From Pseudomonadota bacterium (lineage in GTDB: Bacteria; Pseudomonadota; Gammaproteobacteria; Burkholderiales; Burkholderiaceae_C), in the NCBI GenBank assembly GCA_021783695.1, contig JAJXTO010000023.1, positions 1 through 41,936 of the forward strand: DNA of 41,936 nucleotides, read 5' to 3'. Under the pieces are notes generated by a model, which made no database searches, had not been told where the DNA came from, and saw nothing but the letters and a program-made list of their open reading frames with translations. The position numbers and the translations under genes were made by a program. This document shows positions 1-7,880 of the stretch, piece by piece. Position 1 is the first letter of the stretch. The number at the start of each line of letters is the position of its first letter.

Positions 1-129
1 CCCCTTCAGGGCGTCAACGGTGCTCTTGCCCTGCTTGAACTGCTTGTGCGCCGCCACCAGTTCGAGGGCGGCCACTGGGGGCTGAGCGCCCTGTCCTGTC
101 CGGACGGCTGCGTCAATGTGTGCAGACAT
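1..129 (-). CDS. ABC exporter ATP-binding protein, N-terminal fragment (runs off left edge)
   Basis: Only the first 43 codons lie in the window. The ATG at 129 follows the HlyD gene closely and overlaps its last codons (HlyD stop at 113-115) in another frame. The visible peptide includes ALELVAAHKQF and then GKSTVDALKG. This is the usual start of an ABC nucleotide-binding domain, where the strand before the Walker A loop reads like TVDALKGV. The Walker motifs themselves are outside the window. In YbhG/YbhF-type systems an HlyD adaptor gene is followed by such an ATPase, so it probably powers export together with the adjacent adaptor. The family is inferred from a short stretch and from gene order. 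Confidence 0.6.
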   Translation of the reverse strand, partial: MSAHIDAAVRTGQGAQPPVAALELVAAHKQFKQGKSTVDALKG

Positions 130-1150
130 GCGCAGACGTCGCTTGCGGCGGGTTGTTCAGCAAAGGCACCCGCACGGTGACTGGCATGCCCAGCCGCAGT
201 TTTTGCGCGGGATTGCAGGCATACACCCGCACGCGGTAGACCAGCTGCGCGCGCAACTCAGTGGTTTCGACTGACTTGGGTGTGAACTCCGCTGTAGGAG
301 AAATGGCGCCGATCCAACCCGCAAACGGCTGACCGGGGAAGCTGTCACTCTCAATGCTGGCGCGCATGCCAGGCGCGAGTTTTCCCAGCTCGGTTTCAGG
401 CGCATAGGCACGCACCCACACCGGGTTGTTGAGTGCGAGGGTGATGACTGGCGTTTGCGGCGCGGCCATGTCGCCGACCTCCAGAATACGGCTCTGCACC
501 ACACCGTCATCGGGCGCGCGCAGCACCGTATCGGCAAGTTGACGCTGTGCCAGTGCCAGCGCGGATGTATCGGCCTGCGCCAGCGCCTGCGCCGCAGCGA
601 TGTCTTCCTTGCGCGGGCCTTGCAGCGTCAGGCTGAGCCCCTGTTGCGCGCGCTGCACTTCCGCCGCGGCGGTCTCGAGCTGCTGGGTGACGTTGTCCAG
701 GCTTTGTCTGGGCAGGAAACCCGATTCCACCAGGGTCTTTTGCCGCGCATAAGTGGCCTTGGCGTTGGCCTGGGCCGCCAGAGCCGCAGCTACCGCGGCG
801 CGCGCCTGGGCAATCTCCTGCGGGCGATTGCCTGCGCGCAACTTGGCAAGCTCACTCTGCTGCGCCAGCAGTGCCGCCTGCGCGCGGTCCACCGCGTCCT
901 GGTAGCGCACAGGGTCGATGCGCGCCACCACCTGCCCCTTGCGCACCGCGTCCCCTTCCTGCAGAGGAAGCTCGGTCACACGGCCCGCATCGTTGAATGC
1001 GAGCTGCACCTGCCGGATGTCGATGTTGCCGTATAGCGTCAACATGTTGACCGCAGGCTGTGGCCGGTGACTCCACCAATAGGCCCCGCCAGCGAGCACC
1101 AGCACGAGCAGCAGGAGCAAAACGATCAAGGGCCGTTTTTTGTTTTTCAT
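113..1150 (-). CDS. HlyD-family periplasmic adaptor (membrane fusion protein)
   Basis: This 345-residue protein bridges an inner-membrane exporter and an outer-membrane channel. A short basic N-terminus is followed by one membrane anchor at about residues 6-26. Next comes a half lipoyl domain (GRVTELPLQEGDAVRKGQVVA), a long Ala/Gln-rich helical hairpin at about 90-200 that should form a coiled coil, the second lipoyl half (APDDGVVQSRILEVGDMA) and a beta-barrel domain. I chose the ATG at 1150 because the anchor follows it at once; the longer open frame upstream is not protein-like. The gene overlaps the start of an ABC ATPase, and a TolC homologue diverges from its other side, so the three probably form one efflux system. 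It resembles the YbhG/YhiI branch. The substrate cannot be told. Confidence 0.88.
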   Translation of the reverse strand: MKNKKRPLIVLLLLLVLVLAGGAYWWSHRPQPAVNMLTLYGNIDIRQVQLAFNDAGRVTELPLQEGDAVRKGQVVARIDPVRYQDAVDRAQAALLAQQSELAKLRAGNRPQEIAQARAAVAAALAAQANAKATYARQKTLVESGFLPRQSLDNVTQQLETAAAEVQRAQQGLSLTLQGPRKEDIAAAQALAQADTSALALAQRQLADTVLRAPDDGVVQSRILEVGDMAAPQTPVITLALNNPVWVRAYAPETELGKLAPGMRASIESDSFPGQPFAGWIGAISPTAEFTPKSVETTELRAQLVYRVRVYACNPAQKLRLGMPVTVRVPLLNNPPQATSAHVCTH

Positions 1151-1297
1151 GGGATGTGCCGAGGAATGCGGTGCGGAAACCGCCATATTTGAGAATGATT
1201 GTCGCGCCTGGGTGCGGTCTGTCCATGATCTATCGCAATGATGCGCAAGCGTCAGGGCGTAGCATCGAGCGCTGCATTTCACTCCCGAACACACCCG

Positions 1298-2668
1298 ATG
1301 GCAACGCCTGGTATGACTGTTCATCGTCTGGTGCGCGCAGCATGCCTGGTTTGCTGTGGCCTCGCCCTGATGGGCGCTGCACGGGCTGAAACGCTGGCGC
1401 AGACCTTTGCGCTGGCGCAACAGCACAATCCGGCGCTGCGCAGCGCACTGGCCAACTATCAAGCCGCACTTTCGGGCATTCCGTTTGCCCGCTCCCGCCT
1501 GCTGCCGCAACTCGTCGCGGGTGTCGGCATCAGCGCCAACGCGCATGACAACAGCGAGAATCCGCTGCTGGCCAAGTTCGGCATGCCGACCAGCTGGAAC
1601 TACACCGAGCGCGACATCAATCTGGTTGCCACTCAGGCGCTCTACCAGCCGGGCGACCGCATCGGGGTCAAACAGGCCGAGCTGGCTGCGCGCATCGCCT
1701 ATCTCAAGTTCATCCAGCAAAACCAGACGCTGATGCTGCAGGTCGCCTCGCACTACTTCGATGGACTCGCCGCACAGGACACCCTGCATTCACTCGAAGA
1801 ACAACAAAAGGCCGTGGTGCAGCAACGCGCCTCGGCGCAGGCCAACTTTGATGCCGGCAACGGCACCATCGTCGACGTGCGCGACGCCCAGGCGCGCGCC
1901 GATCTAGTCGCAGCGCAGATTCTGGCCGCAAAAAATCAGTTCCAACTCGCACAAACCAGCTTGGAACAGATCGTCGGCGCCCCGATGCGCGGCCCACTCG
2001 CGCCCCTGGCTCCGGATGCGTCACTGCAGCCCCCGGTGGGCAGCCTGCACGATTGGGTGCGCAAAGCAGAAGAACATAGCCTCGGCGTCGATCAGGCCCA
2101 ACTCGGCGTGCAGCTGGCCCAGTTGAGCGCGCAAAAGGCGCGTACCGGCGATTTGCCCACAGTCTCGGCCTATGCCCGAGTCGATCACGACGCCACGTCG
2201 GTCGGCGGGCCGCTGTTCCCATTTGGCAATCGTGCCAATGTGGCGAGCGTCGGCGTGCAACTGCGTTGGGCCCTGATCACTGGCGGCGCAGTGCAGAGTG
2301 ATATCGAGCAGACCGCCCATTTGCTCGACAAATCGCAGGCCGATCTGGATACCGCGCGCCTGGCCGCTGCACAGGCGGCGCGTTCCGCCTATTTGAGCCT
2401 CCAGTCCGGCTTATCCCAAGTCAAGGCGCTGGATGCTGCCATTGCCTCCAGCCGCAGTTCGCTGCAGGCCAACGAAACCGGGTTCAAGGTCGGCATGCGG
2501 GTGAACATCGACGTGCTCAACGCCCTGTCCCAGCTCTATGAAACCCAGCGCCAGGCTGACAGGACACGGTACGACATGCTGGTCAACACCTTGCGCCTGA
2601 AAGATGCCGCCGGGCAGCTTGCGCCAGCCGACATCGACGCATTGAGCGCCTTGCTGACACCCCCCTGA
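1298..2668 (+). CDS. TolC-like outer membrane efflux protein
   Basis: This protein of about 456 residues belongs to the outer membrane efflux protein family, which forms trimeric channels. The segment beginning MTVHRLVRAAC and ending ALMGAARA looks like a Sec signal peptide, cleaved before ETLAQTFALAQQHNPALRS, the usual first motif of mature OEP proteins. Two repeated halves with long helices follow. Conserved features include YFDGLAAQDTLHSLEEQ in the first half and SQLYETQRQADRTRYDML near the end. I prefer the ATG at 1298 or the one at 1313; an open frame from 1238 would put 25 extra residues before the signal peptide. It diverges from the HlyD-ABC genes across about 150 bp that probably hold both promoters. 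It converges on the FNR-like gene with only 4 bp between stops. Confidence 0.87.
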   Translation: MATPGMTVHRLVRAACLVCCGLALMGAARAETLAQTFALAQQHNPALRSALANYQAALSGIPFARSRLLPQLVAGVGISANAHDNSENPLLAKFGMPTSWNYTERDINLVATQALYQPGDRIGVKQAELAARIAYLKFIQQNQTLMLQVASHYFDGLAAQDTLHSLEEQQKAVVQQRASAQANFDAGNGTIVDVRDAQARADLVAAQILAAKNQFQLAQTSLEQIVGAPMRGPLAPLAPDASLQPPVGSLHDWVRKAEEHSLGVDQAQLGVQLAQLSAQKARTGDLPTVSAYARVDHDATSVGGPLFPFGNRANVASVGVQLRWALITGGAVQSDIEQTAHLLDKSQADLDTARLAAAQAARSAYLSLQSGLSQVKALDAAIASSRSSLQANETGFKVGMRVNIDVLNALSQLYETQRQADRTRYDMLVNTLRLKDAAGQLAPADIDALSALLTPP

Positions 2669-2672
2669 GGGC

Positions 2673-3440
2673 TCAGGCGACTCTGAGTTCTGGTGACTTT
2701 TTTCGTTTCGACAAAGGCAAATCAACGCCTTCATCTCGCCAGGCTTGCAGCAGATCGTCGCGCAGGATTTGCACATGCCGCTTGTCGATCCGCGCCACGC
2801 CCTGCGCATGCAAGTGCGACAGCAGGCGGCTGATGGTTTCCATGGTCAGGCCGAGATAACTGCCCAATTCCTCGCGGGTCATCGGCAGATCGAAACCGTT
2901 CGCATCGCCCCCAATGCGCCGCCGCATGGCCTGCACGCGCAATAGAAAACACGCAATCTTCTGCGGCGCGGTCAAACTCCCAAGCATGAACTGATCCTGC
3001 TCGGCGCGCTCCAGCCCTTCTGACACATAGGTCAGCAGGCGTTCAAGCAAAAGCCGGTCTGCGCTGACCGCCGATTCAATCGCCTGCACCGGAAACTCAC
3101 AGACCACAGAAGGCATCAGAGCGCTCAGATCGGTGGTGTAACGACGCTGGGAAAAACCACTCAATCCCATCAACTCGCGCGGGCCGTAGAAGCACACGAT
3201 CTGCGATCTGCCTTCGGCGCCGAGTTGCACCGCCTTGAACGCGCCGCTGACCACCAAATACAGATGATGAAACGCAGCCCCGCTGTGGGCCAGGTTTTCG
3301 CCTCTCGCCAGTTCCACCGTGCTGGTCGCCACCTCGGTGATACGCTGCTGCAACCCGGCATGCAGATCGGGTGGCAAGTGATCATCGCAGGGATGCGGAT
3401 GCTGCGAACGATACAGCAGGGGAATGGGATGGCGCTTCAT
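2673..3440 (-). CDS. CRP/FNR-family regulator, FNR-like but without the N-terminal cysteine cluster
   Basis: This 255-residue regulator has a cyclic-nucleotide-type sensor domain (about 35-150), a dimer helix and a C-terminal winged helix (about 185-245). The DNA-reading helix TMETISRLLSHL keeps E201, S204 and R205, the pattern by which FNR reads TTGAT half-sites. The C-terminal half follows E. coli FNR closely (MTREELGSYLGLTMETISRLL). FNR binds its oxygen-sensing [4Fe-4S] cluster with three N-terminal cysteines plus one central one. Here the only N-terminal cysteine is C18, while the central one is kept at C114 (VVCEFP); C83 and C164 are elsewhere. It therefore probably binds FNR-like sites but does not sense oxygen in the classical way. 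It could respond to redox state, NO or another ligand. No strong ribosome binding site is visible before the chosen ATG. Confidence 0.87.
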   Translation of the reverse strand: MKRHPIPLLYRSQHPHPCDDHLPPDLHAGLQQRITEVATSTVELARGENLAHSGAAFHHLYLVVSGAFKAVQLGAEGRSQIVCFYGPRELMGLSGFSQRRYTTDLSALMPSVVCEFPVQAIESAVSADRLLLERLLTYVSEGLERAEQDQFMLGSLTAPQKIACFLLRVQAMRRRIGGDANGFDLPMTREELGSYLGLTMETISRLLSHLHAQGVARIDKRHVQILRDDLLQAWRDEGVDLPLSKRKKSPELRVA

Positions 3441-3555
3441 GCGAGACGGCTGGATGTCTCCAATCCTAGCAACCCTTGATCGAGCCGACCCTGGCTAACC
3501 CGATCCCCTAAGACGACTTGCCAAGCTTGGCTGACCTGTGCGGGTCAACCATCGC

Positions 3556-4005
3556 TCATGTCGGATGCCCTCCTGCATGCACGATCAGCACCGGCACCGT
3601 GCTGCGCTGCGCCACGCCCTCGGCGACGCTGCCCAGGATCATGCGCCGCACGCCGCCGCGGCCGTGGCTGCCGACGACGATGAGGTCAGCACCCCAGCGC
3701 CGCGCCTCGGACAGAATGACATCGGGCACGCGGGGCATCGCCTGCGAGGTCTCGAGCACTGCCGAGCTGACCTCGAGGCCAGGAGCCTGCGCCTTGTTGA
3801 CCCAGGTATCGAGCAACAGCCGGGCATCATTGCCCATGACGGTGAGCAGCTCCGGCGCCGAGGCCATCAGTCCGTGCGCCTCGACGACCACGACAAAGCG
3901 GATGGCCGCCGCTTGATCGCGCGCCAAGGCCACGGCCTGATCGGCAGCACTTTGCGCGGTCTGGCTGGCGTCGATGGGAACCAGGATTTTTTTGTAGGTG
4001 GACAT
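3556..4005 (-). CDS. Universal stress protein (UspA family)
   Basis: This 149-residue single-domain Usp protein begins with MSTYKKILVPIDAS, the family's usual first strand. The C-terminal nucleotide loop GSHGRGGVRRMILGS fits the G-x2-G-x9-G(S/T) pattern of ATP-binding Usp proteins, so it belongs to the ATP-binding subgroup. Family members support survival under starvation, low oxygen or oxidative stress. The start is the ATG at 4005; an open frame continues upstream but is antisense-like and not conserved in character. It lies 46 bp after the eRF1-like gene in the same direction, and the two may be transcribed together. I see no convincing terminator in the 115 bp before the FNR-like gene. 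Confidence 0.92.
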   Translation of the reverse strand: MSTYKKILVPIDASQTAQSAADQAVALARDQAAAIRFVVVVEAHGLMASAPELLTVMGNDARLLLDTWVNKAQAPGLEVSSAVLETSQAMPRVPDVILSEARRWGADLIVVGSHGRGGVRRMILGSVAEGVAQRSTVPVLIVHAGGHPT

Positions 4006-4051
4006 GATGGATCGGATGGATCGAAGGCGGTTGCGGGAAAACCAAGACCGG

Positions 4052-4438
4052 TCAGATGCCGAGCATCCGATCCTTGGCCCTGAAGTAGTGCCGGGCATGC
4101 GCGACCAGTTGACCGTCGGTCGGATGGTCGGCCGATTCGATGCCCAGCACATGCTCGGCAACAGCTGGATCGTGGCGCTGCAGATGCTTGAACAACGCCA
4201 GCTTGGCCTGCCCCGGCCCGGTGATGAGAATCTCGGACACTCCAGCCACCGCCTCGGCCACGGCGTGGTAGTAGCGCTGGTCTTCCGGTGCCTTGCCGCT
4301 GCCGACGGTGCCGCTCGTGATGTGCAGATGCGGATGTTCCTTGGGCATGATGATGGATTTTTCGACATCCTCTGTATCGATGAACAACACCCGCGCTTGC
4401 GAATGATCGACCCAGACGATTGCATGACGTTGCGACAT
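4052..4438 (-). CDS. eRF1-like small protein (annotated in relatives as translational machinery protein)
   Basis: This 128-residue protein starts MSQRHAIVWVDHSQARV and ends with a segment containing ITGPGQAKLALFKHLQRH and ESADHPTDGQLVAHAR. The GPG-x-x-K followed by a DHPTD motif is typical of a small proteobacterial family distantly related to a domain of eRF1/Pelota release factors. The family's function is not established. A good Shine-Dalgarno sequence (GGGAGG, six bases before the ATG at 4438) supports the start. Such genes often sit beside universal stress protein genes, as here, which suggests a stress role, but that is inference. Confidence 0.7.
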   Translation of the reverse strand: MSQRHAIVWVDHSQARVLFIDTEDVEKSIIMPKEHPHLHITSGTVGSGKAPEDQRYYHAVAEAVAGVSEILITGPGQAKLALFKHLQRHDPAVAEHVLGIESADHPTDGQLVAHARHYFRAKDRMLGI

Positions 4439-4485
4439 GATGAACCTCCCAGTTGAAAGTCAAAACAACAAAACACCGTCGCCGT

Positions 4486-4887
4486 TCAGGCGTCGGCTCG
4501 ATGAGCAGATTTGAACACGCGCTGCTTGAGCAGGCTGAGGAAATCGCGGTGTCGCGGCACGGTGTGGTCGAGGTGTTTGTGCACCAGCCGCTTGGCCCAT
4601 TCGGCCAGCACCGCGATGAAGATGAAGTCTGGCCAGTGCCGCACCAGCGCCGAGAGCAGCGCGGCCACTTCGATCATCCAGGGAATCGGCCCCCAGAAGT
4701 CATGCGCCTGGCGCATGAACAGGCTGACATGTTGCTCCGGAAGACTGTTGGGGCCGCCCCGGGCCAGACGCTGCGCGGCCTCGCTCGACGTCAGCCCGTT
4801 CGCGGTGCCGTGCAGGGTTTGCAGCAGGGTGTCCGCAGACATCGCGGCCACAGCCTTTGCGCCCAGTGGGGTAGCGGTCTGATTCAT
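4486..4887 (-). pseudogene. Remnant of a plasma-membrane H+-ATPase (P-type), N-terminus plus short tail
   Basis: The 133-residue open frame begins as a P-type proton pump of the plasma-membrane H+-ATPase type. It has a cation-ATPase N-terminal domain (LTSSEAAQRLARGGPNSLPE), then FWGPIPWMIEVAALLSALVRHWPDF, here split as FWGPIPWMIEVAALLSAL plus VRHWPDF, which is the start of the first membrane pair. A complete pump has about 800 or more residues. Right after this point the sequence jumps to EWAKRLVHKHLDHT and RHRDFLSLLKQ, which looks like the basic cytoplasmic tail of such pumps. The actuator domain, the DKTGT phosphorylation site and the remaining helices are all missing. It appears to be an in-frame internal deletion that left an open but non-catalytic gene. 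Its ATG overlaps the MFS stop codon (ATGA), so it may still be translated. Origin of the tail is inference. Confidence 0.7.
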
Positions 4888-6410
4888 ACCGTTCTCCGCG
4901 GATGCGCTGCAAGCAGAGCGGCCTGCGCGTGGCGCGTGGGCAGGGCTTGAGTCTGATGTTGTTCCAGCGTCAGGCCGTGGCCGTACATGCTGAAGGCCCA
5001 GGTGGCGAGCAGGCCGAGCAGGCTGCACAAGGCCATCAGGGCCAGCACCGTGGGCACGCCCAGAGAAGACTTCACCAGCGGCAAGGCAAAGACTCCAAGC
5101 GTTGCGCCGATCTTTGCCACCGCGGCGGCAAAGCCGGCGCCGGTGGCGCGCAACTGGGTGGGATAGAGCTCGGTGGGCAGAATGTAGGTGGTGCTGTTCG
5201 GCCCCATGTTCATGAACAGGTTGAACACCACAAAGCCCGCAAAGACCAGCGGCACATGCTGCCCTGCCGCGCCGGGCAAGGTGGTGCTCAGCCACAGCAA
5301 GCCCATGCCAAGCGCCATGCCGGCAAAGCCGACGAGTTGCATGCGAATGCGCCCGTAGCGGCTCACCGTCCACAGGCCGAGCGCAAAGCCCAGCAGCAGG
5401 AACAGATCGATCAGCCCGGTGCCGCGCGCGAGTGCGGCCACTTGCGGCACCAGCGGCAGCTCGCGGCCTTCAAAATGCATTTCAGCCAGCAGCACGGCAG
5501 TGAACAGGCCGACGCCGTAGGTGGCGATATCCATCAAGAACCAGGGGACGGCGCTCAGCAGGGTGCTGCGCAAATAGGCCGGCTGGAACAGTACGGCATA
5601 GCCGGGCGGCCTGGCGGTTTGCGGCACGCGGGCCACATAGTGCACCGCGGCGCCCAGACGCGAGGCCATGCGCTCGAGTTCTCGCCGGTCGGACGGAACG
5701 AAGCGTTCGAGCATGTGCACCGCCTCGCGGTTACGGCCCTGCCCCATCAGCCAGCGCGGGCTTTCGGGCAGGTTCAGTCGGCCAAGCAGAAACAGCAGGG
5801 CCGTGAGCATTTCCATGGCGAAAAACCAGCGCCAGACCGACGGCTCGGGTTCCAGATGCAGCAGGGCCATGACCAGCAGCGCGGCAACCAGCAGACCGAC
5901 CGATTGGCAGGCGATGGTTGCCACCATCATGCGGCTGCGTCTGCGGTGCGGCATGCACTCGGCCACATAACTGCCGCTTACCGGGAAGTCCATGCCGATG
6001 CCCATGCCCACGGCGAACTCCGCCGCAATCAGCCCCCAGGCGTTCCAGGTCAGCGCACTGAAACCGGCTGCCGCCGCGAGCAGGGCCATGTCGAGAAGAA
6101 AGACGGATTTGCGGCCGATGCGGTCAGCCAGGCGTCCGCCCAGCATGGCACCGCCGATGGCCCCCGCAACCAGCGCGGCGCCCAGCAAGCCGGTCTGCAG
6201 CGGCGACAGCCCCAGATTCTGGGTGAGCAGCGGAATGGCCATGCCGAGCATGAACACGGAGATCCCGTCGATCAGGGTGCCACCGCTGGACAGCGCCCAG
6301 GCCACGTAGTGCGGCAGACGCATCGGCGCGTCATCGAGCAGGGCGACGATCTGCCCATGATCGGGATGGACGGCAGGCGCGCCTTGCATTGCGGGAACGG
6401 TGGCCGCCAT
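4884..6410 (-). CDS. MFS transporter (sugar/metabolite porter type)
   Basis: This 508-residue inner-membrane carrier has about 12 predicted helices. The hallmark between helices 2 and 3, GGRLADRIGRKSVFL, is intact, and the helix 4-5 region reads GMGIGMDFPVSGSYVAE. LNLPESPRWLMGQGR after helix 6 is the PESPRWL motif of the sugar porter and related families. The substrate is not deducible. The start ATG at 6410 has a purine-rich sequence (GAGGGG, CAGGGA) just upstream. The gene follows ppk2 by 12 bp and is joined by ATGA to the ATPase remnant downstream, so it is part of one leftward operon. In other bacteria a similar carrier next to a complete H+-ATPase would make sense as a proton-coupled pair; here the pump is broken. 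Confidence 0.88.
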   Translation of the reverse strand: MAATVPAMQGAPAVHPDHGQIVALLDDAPMRLPHYVAWALSSGGTLIDGISVFMLGMAIPLLTQNLGLSPLQTGLLGAALVAGAIGGAMLGGRLADRIGRKSVFLLDMALLAAAAGFSALTWNAWGLIAAEFAVGMGIGMDFPVSGSYVAECMPHRRRSRMMVATIACQSVGLLVAALLVMALLHLEPEPSVWRWFFAMEMLTALLFLLGRLNLPESPRWLMGQGRNREAVHMLERFVPSDRRELERMASRLGAAVHYVARVPQTARPPGYAVLFQPAYLRSTLLSAVPWFLMDIATYGVGLFTAVLLAEMHFEGRELPLVPQVAALARGTGLIDLFLLLGFALGLWTVSRYGRIRMQLVGFAGMALGMGLLWLSTTLPGAAGQHVPLVFAGFVVFNLFMNMGPNSTTYILPTELYPTQLRATGAGFAAAVAKIGATLGVFALPLVKSSLGVPTVLALMALCSLLGLLATWAFSMYGHGLTLEQHQTQALPTRHAQAALLAAHPRRTV

Positions 6411-6422
6411 GTCCCTGGCCCC

Positions 6423-7214
6423 TCAAGCCGCCACATGGCCCTGCGTCACGGCATCCTGGGTGTAGTTGAACACCACGTCGGGGTCGGGACAGAGCAAGGC
6501 GTGATCCTTGCCGTGGTAACTAAGCCGGGTGAGCAGGTCCATGGTGAGGTTGATCCGCGCCAGTTTCTTGTCGTTGGCGCGCACGATGGTCCACGGCGCC
6601 ACCGGCGTGTGGGTGCGGGCGAACATGGCGTTGCGTGCGGCGCTGTAGTCCTTCCAGTGTTTCTGTGCCACGGCGTCGATCGGGCTCATTTTCCACTGTT
6701 TGAGTGGATCGGTCAGCCGGGCCTTGAGGCGTTGCTTCTGCTCGGCCTTGTCGATGTCGAGGTAATACTTGAACAACTGGATGCCGGAGCGCACCAGCAT
6801 CTGCTCGAACACCGGCACCGTCTCCATGAACTCCTCGTATTGCGCGTCAGTGCAAAAGCCCATCACCTGCTCGACCCCGGCCCGGTTGTACCAACTGCGG
6901 TTGAACAGCACGAATTCGGCGGCAGCCGGCAGATGCGGCACATAGCGCTGGAAATACCACTCGGATTCGTCGCGCGTGGATGGCTTGCCCAGCGCCACCA
7001 CGCGCGTGTCACGCGGCGAGAGATGTTCGATGATGCGCTTGATGGTGCCATCCTTGCCCGCGCTGTCGCGGCCTTCGAGCAGGATGAGGATGCGGTCGCC
7101 CTTGGAAATGAGATGCTTCTGAAACTTCACCAGTTCGATCTGCAGGGCTTTGAGGGTTTTGCCGTAGCCATGATCGAGACGGGATGATGATTGCTGCTGA
7201 CTCTGTTTTCCCAT
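6423..7214 (-). CDS. ppk2: Polyphosphate kinase 2 (single PPK2 domain)
   Basis: This 263-residue PPK2 enzyme moves phosphate between polyphosphate and nucleotides in the cytoplasm. The Walker A loop is GRDSAGKDG at residues 48-56. Other family motifs are ESEWYFQRYVPHLP and the lid segment DPLKQWKMSPID. The Walker B region reads LFNRSWYNRAGVEQVMGF, with Asn105 where several known PPK2 proteins have Asp (FDRSWYNR). Length fits the one-domain class. Whether it favours NDP, NMP or GDP/ADP cannot be read from sequence. The gene lies 1 bp after the stop of the 90-residue unknown protein, in an operon with a phasin. This fits links between polyphosphate and polyhydroxyalkanoate storage in proteobacteria. 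Confidence 0.93.
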   Translation of the reverse strand: MGKQSQQQSSSRLDHGYGKTLKALQIELVKFQKHLISKGDRILILLEGRDSAGKDGTIKRIIEHLSPRDTRVVALGKPSTRDESEWYFQRYVPHLPAAAEFVLFNRSWYNRAGVEQVMGFCTDAQYEEFMETVPVFEQMLVRSGIQLFKYYLDIDKAEQKQRLKARLTDPLKQWKMSPIDAVAQKHWKDYSAARNAMFARTHTPVAPWTIVRANDKKLARINLTMDLLTRLSYHGKDHALLCPDPDVVFNYTQDAVTQGHVAA

Positions 7215-7215
7215 G

Positions 7216-7488
7216 TCAATCCCCCTGACCCGGGTCGGTTTTCAGCGGCGCTTCCGCAGGCAGATGTTCCGGCAAGGCATCGCTGCCGACCGGGGTAAGG
7301 TAATCCGCCATCTCGTCCCAGGGCCTGCCTTCGGCCAGCTCTTCGTAGTAGGCGCGCGCGATCCGGCCCAGTTCGCTGTCCGGATCGAGCAGGTCGTGCG
7401 ACTGGGTGCCTTCGAGTCGTCCCATGGCCCGCCAGATGAATTCCTCGAACTCCCGCATCTTTTCGGGCGACAGCGGTGGCTGCTTCAT
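7216..7488 (-). CDS. Unknown 90-residue acidic protein between AhpD-like and ppk2 genes
   Basis: I do not recognise this small protein. It starts MKQPPLSPEKMREFEEFIWRA and contains GRLEGTQSHDLLDPDSELG, ARAYYEELAEGRPWDEMADYL and an acidic, proline-rich tail. It is soluble, mostly helical in appearance, has no cysteines and no signal peptide. Evidence that it is real: an AGGTG sequence six bases before the ATG at 7488, tight packing (3 bp after the AhpD-like stop, 1 bp before ppk2), and codon use like its neighbours. It may be a partner of PPK2 or the AhpD-like protein, but position is the only support. Confidence 0.75.
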   Translation of the reverse strand: MKQPPLSPEKMREFEEFIWRAMGRLEGTQSHDLLDPDSELGRIARAYYEELAEGRPWDEMADYLTPVGSDALPEHLPAEAPLKTDPGQGD

Positions 7489-7491
7489 GTT

Positions 7492-7854
7492 TCACACCTG
7501 AACGGCTGCGGGCAGGCCGAATTCATCGATTGCCTTGAGCAAGGGCGTCATGTACATCATCGCCGGGCCGCCGTGCATGAGCACCGCGAGGAATCCGGCC
7601 TCGATCAGTTCGTCACGTTTCGCCCCGGCATGTACCGCCTGCTTGACGTGAAACGCGATGCACCACTCGCACTGCGCCGCGACCGACAGCGCGACGTTCA
7701 CCAACTCTTTCTCCTTGGACGACAGCGCAGGGCCGGATTCCGCCTTGCCCATGAAGTTCATGAAGGCCTGGACTTCGTTGGGATGGCTTTTGCCGAGTGT
7801 GGACAGCAACGACTCGATCTCGTGCAGCCGGTCGCGCATGGGGGTGTCAGTCAT
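7492..7854 (-). CDS. AhpD-like / carboxymuconolactone decarboxylase-family protein
   Basis: This 120-residue protein has the AhpD-type redox motif CEWCIAFH (C62, C65, H69), set in the all-helical CMD fold (AAQCEWCIAFHVKQAVHAG). Family members with C-x2-C-x3-H are thiol peroxidase or disulfide reductase partners. I chose the ATG at 7854 because AGGAG lies exactly six bases upstream; the in-frame ATG at 7860 would touch that site. It is 26 bp downstream of the phasin and 3 bp before the 90-residue protein. The motif supports peroxide or thiol chemistry rather than the decarboxylase reaction in the family name. The electron donor is unknown. Confidence 0.85.
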   Translation of the reverse strand: MTDTPMRDRLHEIESLLSTLGKSHPNEVQAFMNFMGKAESGPALSSKEKELVNVALSVAAQCEWCIAFHVKQAVHAGAKRDELIEAGFLAVLMHGGPAMMYMTPLLKAIDEFGLPAAVQV

Positions 7855-7880
7855 CACCATCTCCTGTCTGAAACGGAGGT

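Noticed and set aside
3520..3531. Perfect palindrome GCCAAGCTTGGC between the stress protein and FNR-like genes
   Set aside because: Considered as a terminator or operator, but there is no T-run and no match to a known site; a 12-bp palindrome can occur by chance.
4450..4466. TTGA-AAG-TCAA as an FNR site before the eRF1-like gene
   Set aside because: The gap between half-sites is 3 bases, not the 6 of the consensus; binding is unlikely.
4902..7187. 761-codon open frame on the plus strand across the MFS and ppk2 genes
   Set aside because: It is antisense to two clear genes, very rich in Gln, His, Arg and Gly, and shows no start signal or fold.
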